From NCBI GenBank assembly GCA_964470455.1, contig CAYYCX010000080.1, positions 1 to 19,977 of the forward strand: DNA of 19,977 bases, written 5' to 3'. Below, piece by piece: positions 1 through 6,105 of this stretch (within the stretch, counting starts at the first letter, position 1; every line of letters starts with the position of its first letter). The stretch comes from JAWXBM01 sp964470455 (GTDB taxonomy: Bacteria > Pseudomonadota > Gammaproteobacteria > Xanthomonadales > SZUA-36). A model generated the notes under the pieces. It ran no database searches. It worked only from the letters and a program-made list of their open reading frames with translations, and had not been told where the DNA came from. Made by a program: the position numbers and the translations under genes.

Positions 1-946
1 CCAGTGATGAGCTGTCAGGTTCTTTGACCGGGCTGGTCCAGCCTGCCGGTGGGTTCCGGCGCAGCCATTCTCCCAGCCGGACGATAGTGCCCAGGCCATA
101 GCTGCCATCGTGGGCGGGCATGGCATGCGGGTGGTTTTCCAACAGCAGGGTATTGGCCTGTTCAAAATGCCGGAATGCTTGCGGATGTTCGTGCCTTGCC
201 AACTGGCATTGGCCCATCTGGTTCAGCGTGATGCTCCGGTTCATGGCGGAAAGCGGCAACTGCAGGCACCTCTCGAACTGCTCCAGCGCCTGTGCATGTC
301 GTCCGTAGCGCCGCTGCACCGTGCCCAGCGTCAGCCGCGCCAGGAAATTGTTGGCATCGTCCTGCAAGGCCTGTGTCGCTTTGGCCTCGGACTCATCCAG
401 TCGATTGGATCGCTCCAGCAGGAAAGCCAGGTTGGCTGCGGCATTCGCATGCCGCGGTTTCAGCCTGAGTATGGCTTCATACTGTTCGATCGCTTCCGGG
501 GTCTGGCGCAAGCGGGTCAGGCACTGCGCCAGCTCATAGCGGGCTTCGGCTTCAAGCGTGGCTTCCGATGCCGCGGCCCGCAAGGGCTCCAGCGCCAGTG
601 CGTATTCGCCCACCAGGCGGTAACAGCGACCCAGCCATAAGGCAGCCTGTAAATTCCGGACTTGCGCCGGCCAGACCCGGGCCAGGTCCTGGATGGCATC
701 GGAATATTTGCTTTCCAGCGCCAATGCCAGCCCCCTGAGGTTGAAAGCCGCCAGCAGGGTTGGACTTTGCTGTAGCAGCCGGGAACAGATGTCACTGCAG
801 GCGCGGCTTTCTCCCCGCTGCAGGTGCAATGCCGCCTGCTGCAATTGGGACTGCAGATTCTTCAACGGAAACGGTCCGGTGAAGCTACCAAAGCGGGTAG
901 GTGCTGAGAATGTACTTGGGGTTGGAGACCGGTGGCAGTCCTGCAT
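1..946 (-). CDS. TPR-repeat protein, C-terminus beyond window edge
   Basis: The frame is open from an ATG at 946 to the window edge, giving about 315 residues with no stop. From about residue 30 it is a run of amphipathic helical pairs typical of tetratricopeptide repeats, with A/L/Y-rich units such as LRLKPRHANAAANLAFLLER and ALEQFERCLQLPLSAMNRS. TPRs are protein-binding scaffolds; no catalytic domain is visible in the part seen. The helices give way to a Trp/Pro-containing linker at the edge. The TPR protein at 11914-13461 has a similar layout just before its sulfotransferase P-loop, so a sulfotransferase domain may follow outside the window (inference). The start is uncertain: ATG 946 has a weak ribosome site and overlaps the oxygenase stop by 62 bases, and its first 28 or so residues are Pro/Ser/Phe-rich and not TPR-like. 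A TTG at 865 would remove that leader and the overlap. It is probably co-transcribed with the oxygenase. Confidence 0.7.
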   Translation of the reverse strand, partial: MQDCHRSPTPSTFSAPTRFGSFTGPFPLKNLQSQLQQAALHLQRGESRACSDICSRLLQQSPTLLAAFNLRGLALALESKYSDAIQDLARVWPAQVRNLQAALWLGRCYRLVGEYALALEPLRAAASEATLEAEARYELAQCLTRLRQTPEAIEQYEAILRLKPRHANAAANLAFLLERSNRLDESEAKATQALQDDANNFLARLTLGTVQRRYGRHAQALEQFERCLQLPLSAMNRSITLNQMGQCQLARHEHPQAFRHFEQANTLLLENHPHAMPAHDGSYGLGTIVRLGEWLRRNPPAGWTSPVKEPDSSSL

Positions 947-1445
947 GCCGGTACATCCAATAGGGCGGAAACATCAGCAGCTTGCCCGTTGTTGCGCGGG
1001 ATTTCACACCCAGGTCCACAAACTCGGTATCGCCGCCTTCAGCAACGTCATTGAGGTACCACAGGAATACCATGTAGCGGTTCGCCACGGGCCCGATGGC
1101 ATCGTAGTGAGGCTGGAAACGGTCGTTCCCGCCCGGGTCATAACGCTTGACGATGAGGGGAGCAAGGTCGGTGGGTTCCGGCAACGGAGGCCGGATGCCG
1201 CAATCCCGCTCATAGACCGACTTGTAGTGCCGCAGGCAGTTGAGCACCACATTGCGGAAATTGAATTCCGTGCACTGGCTCAGGTCCATTTCCAGCCAGC
1301 TGCTTTCCGCCAGGCCGGAACGGATGGTGGCGCCGTTGCGTTGCTGCCGGGACTGGTCGCGTTCAAACAAATTGACCACGTGTTGGCAGAAATCCGCGGA
1401 AAATGCCCGTTCGTAACTGCGAATGTAGTGGTTGAGGTCGGTCAA
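885..1445 (-). CDS. Fe(II)/2-oxoglutarate-dependent oxygenase, prolyl-4-hydroxylase-like
   Basis: A short double-stranded beta-helix oxygenase of about 186 residues. The iron triad is visible: HYD in RFQPHYDAIGP gives His and Asp, and the distal His is in MYRHAG. A Lys in SNPKYIL lies where the 2-oxoglutarate-binding basic residue is expected. The segment FLWYLNDVAEGGDTEF is the usual core strand pair of this family. Such enzymes hydroxylate protein side chains or small molecules; the substrate here is unknown. I chose TTG 1445 because an AGGAG (1453-1457, minus strand) sits 7 bases upstream. The frame can be extended to GTG 1481, but that start has no ribosome site. No ATG fits. It lies 145 bases downstream of the barrel-protein gene and overlaps the TPR gene, suggesting a functional unit. 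Confidence 0.82.
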   Translation of the reverse strand: MTDLNHYIRSYERAFSADFCQHVVNLFERDQSRQQRNGATIRSGLAESSWLEMDLSQCTEFNFRNVVLNCLRHYKSVYERDCGIRPPLPEPTDLAPLIVKRYDPGGNDRFQPHYDAIGPVANRYMVFLWYLNDVAEGGDTEFVDLGVKSRATTGKLLMFPPYWMYRHAGLPPVSNPKYILSTYPLW

Positions 1446-1500
1446 GACGGAACTCCTGCTGGCCCGGCGTGGTGCAACCACGTCAAGTATGAATTCCGTT

Positions 1501-1506
1501 ATTGTA
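1501..1506 (-). promoter_or_regulatory. Possible -10 box upstream of the oxygenase gene
   Basis: TACAAT on the minus strand matches the sigma-70 -10 consensus at five of six positions. It would place a transcript start near 1494, about 50 bases before the TTG start. The -35 position is poor, so this is weak evidence for a separate promoter within the cluster. Confidence 0.3.
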
Positions 1507-1590
1507 GATCAGGGCAGGCGCTGCAGGCAGCCATCACGGGCTGACCTGGACGACAGGCAATGGCAGAACGACCGCACCTGAAGTTGAGTG

Positions 1591-2814
1591 TCAGAGATCC
1601 TGCTGGTAACGGACGTAGGGAATACGCCCGTAAATCGACTCAAAGCGGTCTGAGCTCACCGGCTTGTCCGCGGCGTTGCGGTCTTCCACGCCAGCGCCGA
1701 GTACATTGCTGGCCCCGATGGAAAAGTTGGCATTCCAGGGCGCGCGCCAGGTGAAGTGAACATCAAAGGTGCCGATGCTGTCCAGGCTTTGCCGGTCCAG
1801 GAAGTCGATCTGTTCACGATAATAACCACGGATGCCGCTGCTGAAAGCACCCCGCTGCCACTCGATTCCAACGGCGGCGGCGCTGAAAGGCTCTGCCTCA
1901 TTCCAGGCAAGCGGCGTGAAGATTTCACCGTTCAGGCCATTGAATTTGGCGTCGTACACGCGGGTCAATGCCAGGCCCAACTGCACGGCTCCGGAGTCAT
2001 CGGTAGTAAAGCCGACCTGGAAATTGAGATCCACGCCACTGGCCACGGCATCACCTGATCCTGTGGACAGCATGCCCGGCAACATGCCGTTCCAGCCCGC
2101 GCTGGATGAGTAGTGCATTGGGTCCATCACCGGAAACTGGTTGAAGCGGTTGGCCGGGTTCAGGTTGCTTTGGCCGCTGGATACCTGGCTGGTAAACCAG
2201 TTGATGGAACTGGAAACAGCACCGATCTCGCGGCTGGCGCCCAGGCTCAGCGTGCTTCGGTCAAATACCGTAGGTTGTTCGCCGACAAAGCGACAGCCTG
2301 ATGCCGTGTAGGAGTCCGGTTTGAGCGTTCCATTCAGGCACTGGATGCTGCCCACGGACTGGAATTGCGCGGAGTTCTGGGAAATCAGGCTGGCTTGTTC
2401 ATTGCGGCCATGAAGGGCGAAACCACTGCCCAGAGGCAGGGTCAGCGTGGCATCCAGGCCCATGAGGCCGGTGGTGCCTGCAACACGGTTGACAGGGTCT
2501 GACTGCAACTGCAGCGGATGTGCCAGCTGCAACTGCAATTTGGGAATGTCACTGCCGGCCAGGTCGAATTCAAATGCGCCGGCCGCCGGCTCCAGCACCA
2601 GCGGGGTGCCCGGATGAACCCGGGTCTGGCTTTTGCCGGGAAGTTCGTCGGACACATGAACGACGCGGAAGGTGTCTTCGTCGAGCAGATGCAGGGCGGT
2701 TGACTGGTTCCCGTCTGCCTGCGCGCTGGAACTGTACGAGCACAGCAAAACCACCCCTAAGCCGAGGTTTTGCAAAGCTTTTTGCAGTTTCAGTGAAGTG
2801 CTCATCAATTCCAT
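1591..2814 (-). CDS. Outer-membrane beta-barrel-like protein of unknown function
   Basis: About 407 residues. The N-terminus has a signal peptide: basic segment with KLQK, hydrophobic LGLGVVLL, then a cleavage-like AQA. The rest alternates polar and hydrophobic residues as barrel strands do. The final third (DVHFTWRAPWNANFSIGASNVLG and the tail ending in YVRYQQDL) resembles the last strands of TonB-dependent receptors. I see no plug domain and no TonB box, and the length is well short of a full receptor (usually 650 or more residues). It may be a plugless relative or another porin-like family. A Cys pair (QCLNG and GCRFV) could form a disulphide. Start choice: ATG 2814 has an AGG about 6 bases upstream. 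ATG 2805, ATG 2832 and TTG 2856 are in frame and possible. An AT-rich promoter region precedes it. The ligand is unknown. Confidence 0.6.
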   Translation of the reverse strand: MELMSTSLKLQKALQNLGLGVVLLCSYSSSAQADGNQSTALHLLDEDTFRVVHVSDELPGKSQTRVHPGTPLVLEPAAGAFEFDLAGSDIPKLQLQLAHPLQLQSDPVNRVAGTTGLMGLDATLTLPLGSGFALHGRNEQASLISQNSAQFQSVGSIQCLNGTLKPDSYTASGCRFVGEQPTVFDRSTLSLGASREIGAVSSSINWFTSQVSSGQSNLNPANRFNQFPVMDPMHYSSSAGWNGMLPGMLSTGSGDAVASGVDLNFQVGFTTDDSGAVQLGLALTRVYDAKFNGLNGEIFTPLAWNEAEPFSAAAVGIEWQRGAFSSGIRGYYREQIDFLDRQSLDSIGTFDVHFTWRAPWNANFSIGASNVLGAGVEDRNAADKPVSSDRFESIYGRIPYVRYQQDL

Positions 2815-2889
2815 TACAGCCTGTGCCGCCATGGCCGCCCGCGCGTGGACCAACAATTAGAGTCACGCGCCTTGCAAAAGTTTAACTTA

Positions 2890-2898
2890 AATATAGCA
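2890..2898 (-). promoter_or_regulatory. Extended -10 promoter for the barrel-protein gene
   Basis: On the minus strand TGC precedes TATATT, forming an extended -10 element in an AT-rich patch. The start of transcription would fall near 2883, about 70 bases before the coding region. The -35 region is poor, which extended -10 promoters tolerate. Confidence 0.45.
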
Positions 2899-2973
2899 AA
2901 TTTAAGAAATTATCACTCATCAATTTGCCTCGACAAACGCTCCACACGCGGCACCGATCAAGGCTCTCCCACT

Positions 2974-2982
2974 TGCTATACT
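2974..2982 (+). promoter_or_regulatory. Extended -10 promoter for the thioredoxin-like gene
   Basis: TGC followed by TATACT is an extended -10 element; no good -35 box is present. Transcription would start near 2989, giving a leader of about 46 bases that contains a small hairpin (CACCC 2992-2996 with GGGTG 3004-3008). It is divergent from the barrel-gene promoter about 85 bases away. Confidence 0.5.
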
Positions 2983-3034
2983 CTGGCCTCACACCCGCTC
3001 AAAGGGTGACACGCTTTCATAACAGGACGCAAGT

Positions 3035-3586
3035 TTGGTCTTAACCCACACCCCAATCTGTGAATTTGGTCTTCCCGCGCCGGATTTCAGTTTGCCGGGA
3101 ACCGATGGCAGGATCTGGTCCAGGGACGAATGCGCGGGGCCCAGGGGCTTGCTGGTGATGTTTATCTGCAATCACTGCCCTTACGTCCGGGCGATCAACC
3201 GCAAGCTGGTGCGGGATACGGCCGCATTGATCGAGCTGGGCATTGGCTGCGTGGGCATCATGCCCAATGACACCGAAACCTATCCTGAAGACGATTTGCC
3301 GCACATGCGGCGGGCGGCAGAGGAGCAGGGCTACCCTTTTCCTTATCTGATGGATGAAACCCAGGATGTGGCCAGGGCTTATGGGGCCGTTTGTACTCCG
3401 GATTTCTTCGGTTATAACGCCGCGCTGCAACTGCAGTATCGCGGCAGGCTGGATGAGGCCGGAAAGAGGGCCGATTGCGATCAGGCGCGACGGGACCTGT
3501 TCCTGGCCATGCAGGAAGTCGCTGCCACCGGCCGCGGCCCATTGGAGCAGGTTCCTTCCATGGGCTGTTCCATAAAGTGGCGATGA
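3035..3586 (+). CDS. Thioredoxin-fold (AhpC/TSA-like) redox protein
   Basis: About 183 residues with the layout of small peroxiredoxin/thioredoxin-like cytoplasmic proteins: APDFSLPGTDG near residue 15, a redox motif C45-N-H-C48 followed by PYVRAINRK, GIMPNDTETYPEDD near 75-87, VCTPDFF with C120, and PSMGCSIKW with C178 at the end. No signal peptide is visible. The start must be TTG 3035: an in-frame stop lies just upstream at 3020, no ATG is available, and AGGA (3024-3027) is 7 bases away. The C-terminus ends abruptly at KWR, exactly where an 18-bp tandem repeat begins. One added base at about 3583 would extend the protein with an acidic DEP/GDEP tail to a stop at 3623. The exact substrate is unknown. 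Confidence 0.85.
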   Translation: MVLTHTPICEFGLPAPDFSLPGTDGRIWSRDECAGPRGLLVMFICNHCPYVRAINRKLVRDTAALIELGIGCVGIMPNDTETYPEDDLPHMRRAAEEQGYPFPYLMDETQDVARAYGAVCTPDFFGYNAALQLQYRGRLDEAGKRADCDQARRDLFLAMQEVAATGRGPLEQVPSMGCSIKWR

Positions 3587-3646
3587 ACCGGAAAGTGGCG
3601 ATGAACCGGGCAAGTCGCTTTGAAACGGAAAATGGCACTGAACCGG
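3574..3646 (+). repeat. 18-bp tandem repeat, two perfect and two degenerate units
   Basis: The unit AAAGTGGCGATGAACCGG occurs perfectly at 3574-3591 and 3592-3609. After one extra base come 3611-3628 (13 of 18 match) and 3629-3646 (15 of 18 match). The first unit overlaps the last codons and stop of the thioredoxin-like gene. The unit length is six codons, so copies keep frame. There is no spacer, so this is not a CRISPR array. Confidence 0.9.
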
Positions 3647-3649
3647 GTA

Positions 3650-3664
3650 GCCATGCTTCATGGC
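3650..3664 (+). other. Short perfect hairpin after the thioredoxin-like gene
   Basis: GCCATG and CATGGC flank a CTT loop. No T-run follows, so it is a poor intrinsic terminator. It may still slow or stabilise transcript ends. Confidence 0.35.
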
Positions 3665-3731
3665 CGACCGCTGGCAGCCACACAGCAGCCAAAAATATTT
3701 TCCGGTCAGCGCAAGGCAGGACAATTTGGGT

Positions 3732-3760
3732 CTGACACGGCCGCGATCGTGGGTTAGTAT
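3732..3760 (+). promoter_or_regulatory. Sigma-70 type promoter for the universal stress gene
   Basis: CTGACA (3732-3737) and TAGTAT (3755-3760) are separated by 17 bases. They match the -35 consensus at five of six positions and the -10 at four of six. Transcription would begin near 3767, at the start of a structured leader. Confidence 0.5.
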
Positions 3761-3766
3761 GAGTGC

Positions 3767-3805
3767 CGCTGCGTGCCGGGCAGCGACATGCTGCGTGCAA
3801 TGCCC
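3767..3805 (+). other. Overlapping hairpins in the universal stress leader
   Basis: CGCTGC (3767-3772) can pair with GCAGCG (3780-3785). The same GCAGC can instead pair with GCTGC (3790-3794), and GGGCA (3778-3782) with TGCCC (3801-3805). CTGCGTGC is also directly repeated at 3769 and 3791. These pairings exclude one another, so the leader could switch shape. Confidence 0.4.
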
Positions 3806-3846
3806 GAGGGAATTTAACCGGTCAAGGTGGTTGAGGAGTAGCCTGA

Positions 3847-4281
3847 ATGAGCCAGCTGATAGTTGTAGGAATTGACAGTAGCGCCTGCTGCCAGCGCAGC
3901 GTCGAATACGCCGCCGAGAGCGCCAGGGCCGCGGATGCCAGCCTGTTGCTGGTACATGTGATTGAATGGTCGCCGTTCTCCTTCAGCACCGCGATGGAAA
4001 ATGAGGTACGTCACAAACGTCGCGAAGAAGAATTGTCACGCGCCCAGGCGGACCTGATTGATCCGGTACTCGCCAGGCTGAAAGACCAGGGATTGAATGT
4101 GGAAGGCCTGGTGACGCACGGGCACCCGGCGCAGACCATTGCTGAAATTGCTGAAGAAAAAAGTGCCAGCAATATCGTTGTTGGCCGGAAAGGCACGTCG
4201 AAGCTCAAGGCCCAGTTGTTTGGCAGCGTGCCCAGCACGCTGGTGCAAGTTTCCAGTGTCCCGGTGACAGTGGTGCCCTGA
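3847..4281 (+). CDS. Universal stress protein (UspA family, ATP-binding type)
   Basis: A 144-residue single-domain Usp fold. The first strand IVVGIDSS carries the conserved Asp that contacts adenine. The C-terminal half has the nucleotide signature G-2x-G-9x-G-S (GRKG, nine residues, then GS near residues 116-130), and the protein ends in the last strand VPVTVVP. Members with this signature usually bind ATP and take part in stress or energy-state responses; the partner is unknown. The start has a strong ribosome site, GAGGAG (3833-3838), 8 bases upstream. It has its own promoter-like sequence and a structured leader. The symporter gene follows after 87 bases and could be read through from it. 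Confidence 0.9.
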   Translation: MSQLIVVGIDSSACCQRSVEYAAESARAADASLLLVHVIEWSPFSFSTAMENEVRHKRREEELSRAQADLIDPVLARLKDQGLNVEGLVTHGHPAQTIAEIAEEKSASNIVVGRKGTSKLKAQLFGSVPSTLVQVSSVPVTVVP

Positions 4282-4368
4282 TACTTGCACTCCCGAGCCT
4301 TTGAACCCCATACCCGACAGAAATCCCCCAAATCCCTGAAAACCGCCCCAGCCTGGAGCTCCATACAC

Positions 4369-5910
4369 ATGTCCAAGACCAGAATCATTGCCGGCCTGCT
4401 CAGTCTTTATCTGCTGCCACTGGTGGCCCAGGCCCAGGATGGCATAGACCAGAAAATTGACCAGGCCGTGAAACCCTATGCGGACGCGGTTGCCGGTTTC
4501 ATTTTTTCCTCGTTTCCGGTCAACGGCGTGCAGATTCCTTTCGTGCTGGTCTGGCTGATTGCCGCAGCAACGATATTTACCTTTTACTTCCGGTTCATCA
4601 ATCTCCGAGCGCTTCGCCACGGGTTTCAACTGGTGCGCGGCGATTACTCCGACCCCACTGCCAAGGGTGAAGTCAGCCACTTCCAGGCGCTGGCCACCGC
4701 GCTGTCCGGAACCGTGGGCCTGGGCAACATCGCCGGCGTGGCGGTGGCGGTATCGCTGGGCGGGCCAGGAGCGACCTTCTGGATGATTGTCGCCGGTTTC
4801 CTTGGCATGTCATCGAAATTTGTCGAGTGTACCCTCGGTGTCCGGTATCGCAACGAATACACCGACGGTTCGGTTTCCGGCGGCCCGATGTACTACCTGT
4901 CCAAGGGCCTGGCGGAGCGCAGTGACAAGCTGAAATACCTGGGCAAGGTGCTGGCAGTGATGTTCGCCATTTTCTGTATCGGCGGTTCGTTTGGCGGCGG
5001 CAACATGTTCCAGGCCAACCAGAGCTTCAAGCAGGTACTGGCGGTTACCGGCGGTGATGCCAGCTGGCTGGCTGACAAAGGCTGGCTGTTTGGCGTGGTG
5101 ATCGCCACCTTTGTCGGCCTGGTGATCATTGGCGGTATCCAGGGCATTGCCCGGGTGACCTCAAAGGTTGTGCCGTTCATGGCCGTCCTGTACGTGACTG
5201 CCGGCCTGGTGATCATCGGCATGAACATTGACCAGCTGCCCGCAGCGTTTGGCGCCATCATCACCGGTGCCTTCAGTCCCGAAGGCATGGCAGGCGGTGT
5301 GGTCGGCGTACTGTTCCAGGGTTTCAAGCGCGCCGCATTTTCGAATGAAGCCGGCGTGGGTTCGGCCGCCATCGCCCACTCGGCGGTGCGAACCAACCGG
5401 CCCATCACCGAGGGTTTCGTGGCGCTATACGAGCCATTCGTTGACACGGTCGTGGTGTGCACCATTACCGCGCTGGTCATCATCATCACCGGTTCGTGGG
5501 ACCCCAGTATTGACCCAAGCCAGGGCGTGGCGCTGACTTCTTCCGCATTTGAGTCGGCCATTTCCTGGTTTCCGTGGGTGCTCACCGTGGCGGTGATACT
5601 GTTTGCCTACTCCACCATGATTTCCTGGTCGTACTATGGACTCAAGGCGTGGACTTACCTGTTTGGCGAAAGCCTGATCACGGACATCACCTACAAAGTG
5701 CTGTTCCTGGCTTTCGTGGTAATTGGCGCTTCCATGCAGCTGGGTGCGGTGATCGATTTCTCCGACGCCATGATTTTCGCCATGGCTTTCCCCAACATCA
5801 TCGGCATCTATTTCCTGTTGCCGGTGGTGCGCAAGGAATTGAACGAGTACTGGGCGGAGTACAAGGCCGGACAACTGCAGAAGTTCGGCAAGGCCGCGAA
5901 TCGCCGCTGA
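4369..5910 (+). CDS. Sodium:alanine/glycine symporter family (AGCS) permease
   Basis: About 513 residues with many hydrophobic segments. The AGCS signature is present: TALSGTVGLGNIAGVAVAVS followed by GGPGATFWMIVAGFLGMSSKF. Later KRAAFSNEAGVGSAAIAHSA is another well-conserved family block. Members carry small neutral amino acids such as alanine or glycine inward with sodium; substrate choice cannot be read from the sequence. The N-terminus carries a signal-like hydrophobic stretch ending in AQA before the transporter core, a feature I recall in some proteobacterial members. ATG 4369 was chosen because GGAG lies 10 bases upstream and the protein then begins directly with a membrane segment. 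A TTG at 4285 would add 28 polar residues and is less likely. It is cytoplasmic-membrane located. Confidence 0.9.
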   Translation: MSKTRIIAGLLSLYLLPLVAQAQDGIDQKIDQAVKPYADAVAGFIFSSFPVNGVQIPFVLVWLIAAATIFTFYFRFINLRALRHGFQLVRGDYSDPTAKGEVSHFQALATALSGTVGLGNIAGVAVAVSLGGPGATFWMIVAGFLGMSSKFVECTLGVRYRNEYTDGSVSGGPMYYLSKGLAERSDKLKYLGKVLAVMFAIFCIGGSFGGGNMFQANQSFKQVLAVTGGDASWLADKGWLFGVVIATFVGLVIIGGIQGIARVTSKVVPFMAVLYVTAGLVIIGMNIDQLPAAFGAIITGAFSPEGMAGGVVGVLFQGFKRAAFSNEAGVGSAAIAHSAVRTNRPITEGFVALYEPFVDTVVVCTITALVIIITGSWDPSIDPSQGVALTSSAFESAISWFPWVLTVAVILFAYSTMISWSYYGLKAWTYLFGESLITDITYKVLFLAFVVIGASMQLGAVIDFSDAMIFAMAFPNIIGIYFLLPVVRKELNEYWAEYKAGQLQKFGKAANRR

Positions 5911-6052
5911 GCGGCCCGCTGCCGGCACAGTACTGCTTGCTTCCTGCTTTCCGGACCGGTTGGCCTTGCTACAGTGCGGGCCAATCGGCCAAAATCAGCG
6001 TTTGCAAATTCGATATGTTCGCCTTGTGACCAAGCCTTCTGAACCCGCTTTC

Positions 6053-6076
6053 GGGGGCCGGAAAACGCAGGCCCCC
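6053..6076 (+). other. GC-rich hairpin in the tkt leader
   Basis: GGGGGCC (6053-6059) pairs perfectly with GGCCCCC (6070-6076) around a 10-base loop. The pairing ends 29 bases before the transketolase ATG. No T-run follows, so a leader structure is more likely than a terminator. Confidence 0.55.
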
Positions 6077-6105
6077 ATGAAATCAAGATACTGCCAGGAA
6101 TTTAA

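Noticed and set aside
693..1544. Long plus-strand open frame of 283 codons
   Set aside because: It lies opposite the oxygenase and TPR genes, which have clear motifs; its protein has no family features.
3574..3646. CRISPR-like array
   Set aside because: Units are directly adjacent, with no unique spacers and no cas genes nearby.
6053..6076. Intrinsic terminator of the symporter gene
   Set aside because: The stem is strong but is followed by ATGAAATCAAG with no T-run, and it lies close to the tkt start.
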